The position numbers and the translations under genes were made by a program. The notes below the pieces were generated by a model. That model did no database searches. It was not told the origin of the DNA and was given only the letters and a program-made list of their open reading frames with translations. Shown here in pieces: positions 1 through 8,700 of a stretch of 17,574 nt of DNA. How positions within the stretch are numbered: the first letter of the stretch is position 1; the number at the start of each line of letters is the position of its first letter. Origin of the DNA: Ramicandelaber brevisporus (Eukaryota; Kickxellomycota; Ramicandelaberales; Ramicandelaberaceae); NCBI GenBank assembly GCA_025201865.1, contig MU602869.1, forward strand, positions 2,662 to 20,235, given 5' to 3'.

Positions 1-215
1 GTCTTTCCAACTGTATTAATCTCAGTTTGGAGTTTGTGCTCGTTTTGATGTCTTTCCAGGCGGCAAGCATAATCGAAACTGCAACCACATCGAGGATGTT
101 CGCAGATAAACTGTTGCTGCTTCTTGGGAGTAACTGATACTTGGACTTTCACTTCGACTGTTGTTGCTGCAGCTGTTGTTGTTGCTGGCTCTGTCTTGAT
201 CTTCACGGTCGACAT
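1..215 (-). CDS. C2H2 zinc-finger protein, N-terminal part (runs off left edge)
   Basis: Read on the minus strand from an ATG at 215-213, 71 codons stay open to the window edge. An in-frame TAG lies a short way upstream, so this ATG is the first available start in the exon. Residues 36-60 match the classical C2H2 finger: F36, C38, C43, F47, L53, H56 and H60, spaced C-x4-C-x12-H-x3-H. Before it is a Thr/Ala/Val-rich stretch (10-28) and a K/Q patch (31-35). Residues 6-9 (IKTE) fit the sumoylation consensus psi-K-x-E. The family normally binds DNA in the nucleus and usually has two or more fingers; any others would lie outside the window. The finger pattern is seen directly; a transcription-factor role is inferred from it. 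Confidence 0.75.
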   Translation of the reverse strand, partial: MSTVKIKTEPATTTAAATTVEVKVQVSVTPKKQQQFICEHPRCGCSFDYACRLERHQNEHKLQTEINTVGK

Positions 216-261
216 AGCTGGCTGGCTGATTGCTGGGTAGATTAGCTACTTTGTTCTGTTC

Positions 262-295
262 TGTTGTTGTTGTTGTTGCTATTATTGTTGTTGTT
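262..295. repeat. TTG/GTT-rich trinucleotide microsatellite
   Basis: Runs of GTT/TTG triplets interrupted by GCTATTATT, lying about 50-80 bp upstream of the zinc-finger start. Seen directly; no function assigned. Confidence 0.7.
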
Positions 296-581
296 ATATG
301 TGGTCAGTTATCAGTCGAGTAGCTGAGATTGGAAAGGAGACCAGTCACCTCCTTTGTGTGGGAATCAATAAAAAAAACGCGAACACAATCGACAAATCGG
401 CCAGTCGTTTTTGATAGGCATGCAATCCACATTGTACCATCTCTCTTGAAGAAACAAAAGTCCACTAATAACTAATTCGTAATCATATTTACTCCAAAAT
501 CATGCCCACTTCTCTCACTACCATCTCATTTGTTTCTTTGTTCATGTTTCGATTCATCTCGTGTTCAATGATTAATTAGTT

Positions 582-596
582 GCCGATTGAATCGGC
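582..596. promoter_or_regulatory. 15-bp perfect palindrome (7-1-7)
   Basis: GCCGATT, one central G, then AATCGGC form a perfect 7-bp inverted repeat. The half-site AATCGGC occurs again at about 395-401. It is followed directly by GGCGCC (594-599), itself palindromic. Such a symmetric site between two divergent genes could bind a dimeric regulator. That role is inference from symmetry alone, and a chance palindrome is possible. Confidence 0.25.
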
Positions 597-968
597 GCCG
601 CCGCCGCTGGAGAGTGAATATCATCAACAATGCAACTTTGTTCTCGCCGTCCCAACTCAAGTGAAATTCACACGCAAATCAAGGAGAGGGTCAAGGATAA
701 AGAGCGAGCCGCCATCGGTTACTGGCCTCTTTGCCCGTGCACCTTTGAAGTATCTTCACTTCACTCACTCATTTTCAGCAGCAACACCAGCAGCAACAGC
801 AGCAACACACATATTCTCTCTCTCAAACACACTTTCCTTTACTCGCACAACGACGTCCTCGCTTCAAGGCTCCATCCGGTTTCGCGTGCAAGTTCCACAA
901 GAGTAAGTGACACCCGCTGACTCACTCTGCTACACCAATCCAAGATGTTCCAAGCACACCTCCACGTT

Positions 969-991
969 GACACTGACACTGACACTGACAC
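969..991. repeat. GACACT hexanucleotide tandem repeat
   Basis: Nearly four copies of the 6-bp unit GACACT in a row, about 40 bp upstream of the small cysteine-rich gene. Seen directly. Confidence 0.8.
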
Positions 992-1013
992 CTCGTTCTT
1001 TGTTTATTGCATT

Positions 1014-1030
1014 GATTACACTGGTCCACA
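1014..1030 (+). repeat. Direct repeat, left copy (17 bp)
   Basis: GATTACACTGGTCCACA ends directly before the ATG at 1031. A copy with one mismatch lies at 1455-1471, so the pair brackets the small gene at a spacing of 441 bp. Confidence 0.7.
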
Positions 1031-1394
1031 ATGATGACAGTTTTAAACATCAATGCACAAAGTCGCTGTAATTCCTTTGCCTTCCTTCTGGGTGCTGTTC
1101 CCAGCGTACAGGCCGACCTTTTTTACCACATACTTCTGCAAGAGGTTCATCAATGCACCTGGTCAACCTACGAAAGCATGTATTGTAGGAATGGCGCCAG
1201 TGGCAGTAATTATGTCGGAGGAGTGGGATTGGACTAAGTGCAGCGCATACACATGCGAGTACAAAGGCACTTACGGTAGCGATGAAATGAAGAAAGGCGT
1301 GGCATACATTGATCAGTATTGCCAGAAACAAGGTGCTCTTTCTTATCACGCTACAGATGTTGATCCTTGCACTTACACCAAATGTAAAGAATAA
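1031..1394 (+). CDS. Small cysteine-rich, probably secreted protein; frame broken or intron unresolved
   Basis: Two overlapping frames appear to encode parts of one protein. The frame from ATG 1031 (to the stop at 1237) contains a hydrophobic segment ending in a typical cleavage-site pattern (FLLGAVPSVQA then D), followed by a Cys-containing stretch with two cysteines and many Gly/Ser. The frame from ATG 1053 runs to the TAA at 1392-1394, and its C-terminal half is Cys-rich (KCSAYTC, DQYC, DPCTYTKC). No single frame has both a convincing signal peptide and the Cys-rich tail. Either a short intron joins them (for example GT at 1180 to AG at 1243, 64 nt, which restores frame but has a weak donor), or the gene carries frameshifts. 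Family not recognised. Export is inferred from the hydrophobic N-terminus and cysteines. A pseudogene or a base-call error is possible. Confidence 0.4.
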
Positions 1395-1395
1395 A
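1390..1395 (+). terminator. AATAAA polyadenylation signal overlapping the stop codon
   Basis: The hexamer AATAAA contains the TAA stop (1392-1394) of the small cysteine-rich gene, and a long T-rich tract follows at about 1421-1448. This supports a real transcript end on the plus strand with a very short 3' UTR. Confidence 0.5.
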
Positions 1396-1454
1396 GTGTA
1401 ACTACTTGTCTTTACTTGTCCTTTTCTTTTTGTTTTTTTTTTGTTTTTAAAAAA

Positions 1455-1471
1455 GATTACATTGGTCCACA
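1455..1471 (+). repeat. Direct repeat, right copy (17 bp)
   Basis: GATTACATTGGTCCACA differs from the copy at 1014-1030 at one position. Both flanks also contain ACGTTGACAC (964-973, and again near 1528), hinting at a duplicated segment around the small gene. Confidence 0.7.
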
Positions 1472-1673
1472 GGAACAGCGGCACAACGATACACCGATAC
1501 AACGACAACACGATCGATTTCGGTATTGACGTTGACACAGGACACAAGGATCCACACTAATTAGACTAGCCAAATTATTCTCACTTCATCCTAGTCATTC
1601 ACTTGTTATTTTCGCTTCAATACGCTTGTTATTTCTATATCATTCGTTGAAGAAAGAAGATGTTATATTTTAA

Positions 1674-3554
1674 TTAGAGGGACACAACGGTAAGAGCAGG
1701 TGCAAACATGCTTCGAAGAGTGTTGCCATAGGCTCGCCTTGCTGGATATCCCTCTTCCTCAGATGAGTTAAATTTGATTGTCAGCTCTTTGATACTTTCA
1801 ATGGGTTTCCGTTTGCTGCTGTCATAGTCGCCTCCTGTTATTGACTTGTGAAGCTCACCAAACACGCTCTTCATGTGCTCTAACTTCATAATGCCCACAT
1901 TGAGATACACCATCTGAACTCGTCTCATTGTCAAAAAGAATGTACGCAGCTCAGTCTTGGAGTCAAATGCCAAGAACAGAGTAACGTCAAACAGGTTGGG
2001 ACAGACAGCCGCTAGTGCACAAATAGTCTCGTCATCTAGAGGCAGGCGGTGAAGTGCGAGGAACCGAAGGGATGGCCAGTATGTGCGAGTGAACTCGAGC
2101 CGAGCTGCTTCGCAGATACGATGACACATGGCAGGATCCTCCTCATCTGCATCAAAGTGGATGTTGAGGTTTGACAAATTGGAAGAGCTGTGGGTGAGCA
2201 TATGGAGACGATCGTGGCTGAGCATCTCTTCGTAGGCCAATCTGAATGAGCGCAGCTGAAGCCATTTGCCACGACGGGGCGACTGTAGAGGAGAAGTCGC
2301 GGATCTTTGTTGCTGTTGCTGTTGTTGTGACTGTGACTGATGATGTAGCTGTCGATTGAGTGGCTCAAAGTCAGATGTAGAGGTTGAGCATGGATCACTG
2401 TTGCAGCAGCTATGGATTAGTGGATAGTTTATAGACGAGTTGTTTCGACGTGAATTGGGATGCTGCAGCCAAGTTAATGCAGATTTTATAGATGACGCAA
2501 GAGATGGACCAAGAGGTGTTCGCAAAGTTGAATTTGATATGGATGTATTTGGCTCAGATTGTTGCTGTAGCTGCTGTAGCTGCTGTTGCTGTTGATGATG
2601 ATGAGATGATGTGTTAGACTCGCGATGCAGTCGTGGAGATGGAGATGAGCCAACACTGTTTGAGCCTGATAGTAATTTTGAGAACGCAAGACCAGAATGC
2701 ACAGCCAAGTTGCCAAATACAATTGAGCCAGCAGGTGTAAATATTGTCGAAGGCAGCTGAGATGTAGTTATCGACAACGCAGCTGCTGATGCAGCAGCTT
2801 CAACAGCAGCGGGAGCAAGCCATCCTTGCGGCGCATTCACCAGCATCTCAGCTACAGTTTGCCCACTATTCGCTGCTGCAGCCTCCATTGCACTAAACAA
2901 GTCAGCTGACGAGAACTCCAGTTGAGGGCTAACAGGGAATGTCGCTAGTTGACTATCTATCAAGTCTCGCTGTCTTCCAGAGGGCGAGGGTGATTGATAT
3001 GGAACTAAGATGGACTCTAGTAAAGGCTGCATTAGATCCAGATTGGGATGAATCCAACAGAAACATCTGATTCTTCCAACTGCAACCTTGTTCAATTGAT
3101 CCAAATCTGACTTTGATGCTCTATATCCTAGTAACTTTACATCTAGTAATATTCTACTGCTCAATAACTGTCTAATTCTCTTTAATACTGCTGCCAAACA
3201 GCCAGGGTTATCATCACCGCTCAATTCAAATGACAGTACCGCAAGATTCACCACATGCTCTTGAATGTTTGTAAACAGCGACTCGTATCCCGATGCTGGT
3301 TTCAGCGTCAAATCAATGTGAAGATATCGAATGGCTCTCCGCTGAACTGTGGATAATGCCCGTAGCCTTTGACCAACATCTGTTTGCCGATTCAACGATA
3401 GATACGGCAAATGGTGATCCGACAGCTGTTCGAGCAAGTCCAATGTGAATCTGGAGTATGTGCGCGGATTGCAGTACCGTAGCACTTCGCCAATCAATTC
3501 AGGTGGCAAAAAGTGTAGTGTGCCGAGCGGGAACACCGTGGTTGCTGCAGTCAT
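1674..3554 (-). CDS. F-box protein with polyQ linkers and LRR-like C-terminus
   Basis: Predicted length is 626 aa from the ATG at 3554-3552. The frame stays open upstream to 3701, but those codons are CT-repeat sequence and a likely splice acceptor sits just before this ATG, so the shorter start is preferred. Residues 14-45 (LHFLPPELIGEVLRYCNP and on) match the F-box, which binds Skp1 in SCF ubiquitin ligases. The middle is Ser/Ala/Gln-rich with two polyQ runs (coded near 2565-2600 and 2305-2330). The C-terminal 200 residues include leucine-rich segments such as WPSLRFLALHRLPLDDETI and CPNLFDVTLF, which suggest degenerate LRRs for substrate binding. SCF substrate-receptor function is known for the family; the substrate here is unknown. 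No intron is needed in the coding part. Confidence 0.75.
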   Translation of the reverse strand: MTAATTVFPLGTLHFLPPELIGEVLRYCNPRTYSRFTLDLLEQLSDHHLPYLSLNRQTDVGQRLRALSTVQRRAIRYLHIDLTLKPASGYESLFTNIQEHVVNLAVLSFELSGDDNPGCLAAVLKRIRQLLSSRILLDVKLLGYRASKSDLDQLNKVAVGRIRCFCWIHPNLDLMQPLLESILVPYQSPSPSGRQRDLIDSQLATFPVSPQLEFSSADLFSAMEAAAANSGQTVAEMLVNAPQGWLAPAAVEAAASAAALSITTSQLPSTIFTPAGSIVFGNLAVHSGLAFSKLLSGSNSVGSSPSPRLHRESNTSSHHHQQQQQLQQLQQQSEPNTSISNSTLRTPLGPSLASSIKSALTWLQHPNSRRNNSSINYPLIHSCCNSDPCSTSTSDFEPLNRQLHHQSQSQQQQQQQRSATSPLQSPRRGKWLQLRSFRLAYEEMLSHDRLHMLTHSSSNLSNLNIHFDADEEDPAMCHRICEAARLEFTRTYWPSLRFLALHRLPLDDETICALAAVCPNLFDVTLFLAFDSKTELRTFFLTMRRVQMVYLNVGIMKLEHMKSVFGELHKSITGGDYDSSKRKPIESIKELTIKFNSSEEEGYPARRAYGNTLRSMFAPALTVVSL

Positions 3555-3590
3555 CGCGTATGTGTCTACAGGAAAAAAAGAACGCTGACA
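3555..3590 (-). other. Probable 3' splice site of a 5' UTR intron (F-box gene)
   Basis: On the minus strand, a run of T then CCTGTAG ends at 3566, 11 nt before the F-box ATG. A polypyrimidine run followed by TAG is a textbook 3' splice site. The matching donor was not fixed: a GTATGT at 4302-4297 (minus) is one candidate, which would give a long intron of about 740 nt. Inference only. Confidence 0.35.
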
Positions 3591-3630
3591 AAAAAGACAA
3601 GAACAAGGCGGAATGAAGGAGAAGAATGAA

Positions 3631-3660
3631 GCAGTGGTGGCAGTGGTGGAGCAGTGGTGG
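3631..3660. repeat. GCAGTGGTGG tandem repeat
   Basis: Three near-identical 10-bp units in a row in the F-box leader region. Seen directly. Confidence 0.7.
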
Positions 3661-4031
3661 AGAGGAGAAAGAGAGAGGAGGAGAGGGAGAAGAGCAAGCA
3701 AGTGAGCGAGCGAGCGAACAGAGTGTAACTAAAGCTGGCTATTTTTAGTGACTTTTGAAAGCAGAGATGCGTACACACACGCACACGCACGCGATATCGA
3801 TGGAGGCACTCGAGACAATTGAAGGGCAGTCAACCAACTTCCCGCACGGACGGAGTGGAGTGGAAACAGGGAAGCGTGCAGACTGCAGCAATAAACAAAA
3901 GGCAATAAACAACAACAAAAACAAAAGTGTGCACAAGATGAGTATATTGCCGACTATTTTGTTTTGTTTTTTCTTTTTTGGCTAACGTCAGCCAACTACA
4001 AGTCTGCAGATGAGGAAGTTTATATGACGCT

Positions 4032-4080
4032 GAGAGAGAAAGAGAAGGAAAAAGAGAGAATGAATGAAAGAAAGAGAGAG
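4032..4080. repeat. Purine (GA)-rich tract
   Basis: Almost continuous A/G over about 49 bases, with three T interruptions. Seen directly; no function assigned. Confidence 0.6.
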
Positions 4081-4714
4081 TATGAGCTTGATAACTGTGT
4101 AGGTATGTGTGTATGTGTGTGTGCAAGATTGGATTACAGCTTGTGTTCAAAGCTGCAACAGCAACAACAACGAAAAAGAGCCGGTAGTGGCGAATGAGTG
4201 TTTTGAATGGCAAGAGTGACTGGCAAAAGACACACAAGAATACATGGCCGCCAAACAAGACAAATGCCTTATTCGTTCCGATTTTATAACAGTGCGCACA
4301 TACCACACTCACGCATTCGTTCTCTCACACAAACTCTCACACACAACAGTGGCAGCGAGTAGAGAGAAAGACAATGCTCAAACACCCCACCACCGAGAGC
4401 GTCGAATAGGCCACCGCGAGCCAGCGAGTTATGACATATTTGAGACTCCCCTTGCCTCTCCATTCAGCCCTCTCCTTCTCTTCCCAATATCCAGCGCGAG
4501 ATTGATCTCTCCAATAAACTCCCAGGAAGCCTAGCGCTACGCGGGGGCTAATGATAGGTGCCACGAGGCAGATTGGACCGCATGGACATTCTCATTTGCA
4601 GATCAGTCTGTGAGGAGCTCTCAATTCCAATCTGTGATATGTCACATTCTGCATTAACTGTATTGTACAAAATTGAATACTTATTTTTAGTCTTCTTTTT
4701 GAGCATTCGAGGAG

Positions 4715-4954
4715 CTAAGGTTGGTTAGAAAAGTAGAGCACATTGTTGCCACGGAGGAAGATGTCGTTGTACTTGTTTGTTGCTTTGCCGTCAACCTGCT
4801 CTTGCGCGTTTGCCATGACAAGGTTCATGTATCCATCGACGCTGACGAGTGTGCCGACATAGTCCACTCCAGAACTGAGCCGTACTCTGATCGAGTTGCC
4901 GATCGAAGAACTAAGGAACTCGTTTGGTGATCCAGCGCCGCTACTCGGTGTCAT
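4715..4954 (-). CDS. LSM6: U6 snRNA-associated Sm-like protein LSm6
   Basis: Complete 79-aa reading frame. It carries both Sm motifs of LSm6. The Sm1 region (about residues 22-55) includes SSGVDYVGTLVSVDGYMNLV, close to the SGVDYRGVLACLDGYMN of other LSm6 proteins as I recall them. The Sm2 region (about 62-75) includes IFLRGNNVLYFS, the RGNNVLYIS signature. Known role: LSm6 is part of the LSm2-8 ring that binds the U6 snRNA 3' end in the nucleus and of the LSm1-7 ring that promotes mRNA decapping and decay in the cytoplasm. Length fits the family (about 75-86 aa). The N-terminal 12 residues are a variable Ser/Pro/Gly extension. No intron is needed. It is divergently arranged with the LIM-protein gene and sits just downstream of a CA microsatellite on its coding strand. 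Confidence 0.95.
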   Translation of the reverse strand: MTPSSGAGSPNEFLSSSIGNSIRVRLSSGVDYVGTLVSVDGYMNLVMANAQEQVDGKATNKYNDIFLRGNNVLYFSNQP

Positions 4955-4985
4955 CTCGCTCTGCTACCTCGATAAGCTTACGTCC

Positions 4986-5008
4986 GTGTGTGTGTGTGTG
5001 TGTGTGTG
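4986..5008. repeat. (GT)11 microsatellite
   Basis: Uninterrupted 23-base GT run. On the LSM6 coding strand it reads (CA)n and ends about 32 nt before the start codon, so it lies in the 5' leader or core promoter. Confidence 0.85.
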
Positions 5009-5151
5009 CGCAATCGCCGTCTGATTGAGTTGCTCAGGTTTGCTTTGTTATTTTTTTGTTGTTAATACTCTCTCTTTTTGCTGAGGGAGAGAGAGGAAGA
5101 GGAGAGAGGAGTAAAAAAAAAACTACACACACTTGCATGCCGTGTGACTTT

Positions 5152-5174
5152 TGCTTGCTTACTTGCTTGCTTGA
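5152..5174. repeat. CTTG tetranucleotide repeat
   Basis: Repeated GCTT/CTTG units with one interruption (TTAC). Seen directly. Confidence 0.6.
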
Positions 5175-5534
5175 GTTGCATATCATGATACACTGGAAGA
5201 GCAAGAGAAGACGACGGCGAGTAAGGCTGCTCATTCTGCAGCTCACTATCAGCCGCTCTCTCTCTTTCACTGGCTTGCTTGTATCCTCCTTCAGACTTTA
5301 TCACTGTTTGTTATTGCTTTTTTTTTACTGTATCTTTTCACCTCAACTTTGTTGCTTTCGTCGCTTTGTCTTGCCTTGGCTTGCTCGTTGATTGATTATC
5401 TAACGCGAAAAAATAACTGGTTCCTTTCCTCTTCTTTCCTCTTTCCTCTCTCTTTTTTTTTTATTCTTCTCCACCGGCTTGAAGAAGTTCTTCCTTCGCT
5501 TGATCATCACTCTTCTTCGAACTTGCGCGCAGCC

Positions 5535-5724
5535 ATGGCGACGACTGTTCCTTTAAACGACGCTCACCTGCAGACAGAGCAACACCAGCAGCAGCGGCTT
5601 CAGCAGCAGTCTGTGCAGCCAACAACTTGGCGCGGTCAGCCTATATCGTTCCTTAACCTGAGTTCCTCAAATTTGCTCGCACTTGAAGAAGACGCTCCAC
5701 TCTCTGCAGTGTCTGCTGCGCATC

Positions 5725-5759
<35 letters not shown>

Positions 5760-8700
5760 CGGCAACAACAACAGAATCAGCAACCGACATCCAGTAGTGG
5801 CAATGGAAAGTCAATTCGAGCCAGATTGAGGCGGCTGTTTCGACGAATGACATTTTCAGGCAGATCGCCAACTAATCAAGCCACCGGTGGGAATAGTAAC
5901 ACTCGAGGCACTGCAGAGGATGATTCCAGCGTCGATTACATTGGAAGTGGCCAACGTACTTTGCATCGACGGCGCTCGCAGCAGAGACAGCTGGATGAAA
6001 TTGCAGCCGTGGAAGATGATAATAGCAATGATCTCGATATTGATCGCGGATATTTGAGTGATGATGGAGTTATCGATTCAAGCAGAAGGAATAGAAGGTT
6101 TAAAGGAATGCGTAGTTTTGCCAGCTCAATCTTCCTGGGCAGCAGAGATTCAACTTCAAACATTGGCTCAGAAATCAATTCAATTCAGCATCCACATCCA
6201 CATCCACATCCACAGCAGTATCAGCATCAACACCAGCATCAGCACCAGCAACAGATACCACAGCTGCCTCATCTTAGCATGATGCGCCAGGTTCCACCCA
6301 TTGCTGAGCCTCATAGACGCCAGGTGTCGCTCTATAGACGCAGTGGGCTGTTTTCACTCACTGGTGGATTTGGTGGATTTGGTGGCAGCAGCAGTGGAAG
6401 CGGCTTCCTGAGCGGTAGCCAGCACAGTGGAGGCAGTGGAGGTGGAAGTGATGTCAGTTTACACGGCGGCAGTAATCACAGTGGAAGTCCAGTTAATGGA
6501 TATGTTCCATTGTTTGCGATTAAGCCATCCCTGCGCCGATCTGGCAGCAGACCAACTTCAGCAGCACTTGGATCGTTTTCAGGCAGTCATTTAACAATGT
6601 CGCCATCGTCATCTGGCAGCGGTGGCAGTGGCAGCGGTGGTGGTGGTGGTGGTGGTGGATATGGGTCGCCTACGAAATCAGCATTGATGTCACGTAATCG
6701 CAATGAACACCTTTCCGCTCGTCAGTCAAGAGTCACTTTTGAGGATCGACTCATTAGCTCACCACCTGATAACACTGGTGATCTTCATCAGTCAAGTACA
6801 AGCACTAACCAAGTGCCGAATGAGACTAACGAATCCGATCCTGCTGCAGATCGGCCGCATATACCCAGTTTGCATGGCAGTTTATCACCTCGCACTTCAA
6901 AACGTGACATTTCAGCGAACAAGTCTCCGGCAACAACCACGTCTGCAAACACACCAGCTGATACTTCTCTTCCAAGCGACTCTCAATCCAACTCACAATT
7001 AACTACAGCAATCCATCCAACTCTTGCACCAGGCACTCCCACATTTGGTGAGCAGTCGAATAACTCAGCAATAGCCAAGCGCATTTCCACGCCTGTAGTG
7101 TCCACTGAAGATACACCAGCACCTGAAGTCCCACCAAGCAACATTTGGAAGCAATTCTTGTTAACAAAGCTAGAAGAAACAGACGGAGACATTCTCAGTA
7201 GATACGCAACTCAATTCAACAACCGCGCGGTATCAATGCTGGATATGCTGGTGGATTCAGGTACACTGGATGAAAAGAGCGACGAAGAATTGCTTGAAAT
7301 TATAGATGACATCTCGCGAATCTCTCAAAATAATCATCGTAGAAGTCACTCTCGTTTGTTATCTGCCATACCTCCTCTTGGTATTCAACAATCGCAATCA
7401 CAACAACAACAACAACAACAACAACAGCAACAGCAACAGCAGCAGCAACAGCAGCGACAAAAAGAACCTACAGTGAGATCAGTTTCGTTAAACATCAACC
7501 CTAATCCCACCTCTCCAATTTCTATGCGTATTAGCACATTGCTAGCCAATCGAAACAGCATTCGGCAAAATGATGCGAAAATAGACAATACTTTTGGTTT
7601 CGATGATGCAAAGCGCATTTTGTATACAATTGGCCACGATGGCAGTGGAAATGCAAGCGATGTGATGCTCACTGCAGATCCTACAACTAAAAACAGCGCA
7701 GCAGCTTCGTCAACATCTTCGGCTGAGACCGAGCAACCAACTCCAGAGCCAACTCTCAGCACTGCAGAAAATAGCGACATGGATCAGCATGTAGCGATAT
7801 CAACGACAGAAACAACGACGGAAACGACAACAGCAACGACAACAGCAGCAACAGTGCAACTGACATCTTCCGTAGTCTCAGATGTTGATCGTCACTCAGC
7901 TAATGTGCAGCAGACTACTGCAGGTATGGATGACGAAGCTTACCTGAGTGATGACAATGCTACAAGCGCTTCAACATCACAGTCTCGTGCCACATCTCTG
8001 TATTTTGATGCCGCATCCAACATGTCAATGACGTCACTCTCGTCAGGAACCGGCTCATTCTTCACTGCAAACTCAATCTACAGCCAGGCATTGCTATCAA
8101 GTGCATCTCTCACTAGTGTCAGCTCAAATGCAACATTCTACTCATTCTCTGATGTCGATGAGGATTATCAATGGTCATCCGGAAATGGAAATGGAGGTGG
8201 AAGTGGAAGTGGAAGCGATTCAGGCAGTGGCAGCGGAGGCAGCAATAACAGCAGTAGTGCAAACCTACAAGCAATGATGTATCGAGAGATTGACGCTGCA
8301 ACTTCAACTGGTCCAATCACATTGGCTGAATATGAGTTTGAAGAGACCGATATCAACAACATCAACAGCAATACAGCCATTGCAACGGAGACAGCCATTG
8401 CCGAGTTTCCATCCACTTCAACCGCAGTATTGTCAATTACATCACAGCACACGGGATCTAACGAGTCAATAAGCTCTGCGTCTCTGCCATCATCGCCTAC
8501 AACGGATGAGATTTCGACCCCACAGCCAGGTACTACAGATACTGTCAGGGCAATCACAGTAGTGCGAAAAGGCTCACAGCTCGAAACTGCACTCGAAGGA
8601 TTGACGCACCAAATTCGGATGCTGCGCGACCAGCTTCTCCATGTGCCGCCTCAGTATTTGACTATGCCGCTGCCTCAACCGCCAGTGTCTTCCCCTGCTC

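Larger units (their letters stand above)
216..1013. other. Non-coding stretch upstream of the zinc-finger gene
   Basis: No convincing gene. About 800 bases hold TTG-rich simple repeats (262-295), an A-run near 370-377, a 15-bp palindrome (582-596), AGC/AAC-rich repeats (about 777-805) and a short GACACT tandem (969-991). Open frames between 580 and 920 are low complexity, have no domain-like composition and overlap each other in two frames. The left part should contain the promoter and 5' leader of the minus-strand zinc-finger gene, and the right part that of the small plus-strand gene. A GTAAGT at 903-908 would be a good 5' splice site, so a leader intron is possible but unproven. Confidence 0.5.
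3591..4714. other. Upstream region of the F-box gene, simple-repeat rich, no gene seen
   Basis: About 1.1 kb separating two minus-strand genes. It contains GCAGTGGTGG tandem copies (3631-3660), a GA-rich tract (3660-3720, CT-rich on the F-box coding strand), a CA-rich tract (about 3773-3795), a second purine tract (4032-4080) and CA-rich segments near 4320-4345. Open frames here are repeat-derived and lack domain features. It should hold the F-box promoter and the LSM6 3' UTR. Confidence 0.5.
4955..5534. promoter_or_regulatory. Divergent upstream region between LSM6 and the LIM-protein gene
   Basis: These 580 bp lie between two start codons pointing away from each other, so both promoters should be here. 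The sequence holds (GT)11 next to LSM6, a CTCTCTC/GAGAGAG inverted pair (about 5070-5094), CTTG tetranucleotide repeats (5152-5174) and a CT-rich leader (about 5420-5480) before the LIM start. No TATA box is obvious. No gene is seen inside. Confidence 0.45.

Noticed and set aside
580-920. Two overlapping plus-strand open frames (108 and 96 codons)
   Set aside because: Low-complexity Ser/Thr/Asn translation of simple repeats, one starting at a TTG; no domain or signal peptide.
1050-1547. 165-codon minus-strand open frame
   Set aside because: It is antisense to the small cysteine-rich gene, its Lys/Asn-rich part is just the complement of the T-rich tract, and it shows no domain pattern.
3555-3701. 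N-terminal extension of the F-box protein that looks like a signal peptide
   Set aside because: Leu/Ser-rich residues come from a CT-rich leader; a probable splice acceptor lies between it and the F-box start.
5349-5534. Hydrophobic N-terminal extension of the LIM protein
   Set aside because: Translation of a CT-rich leader; the ATG at 5535 has a better context and a LIM adaptor is not expected to be secreted.
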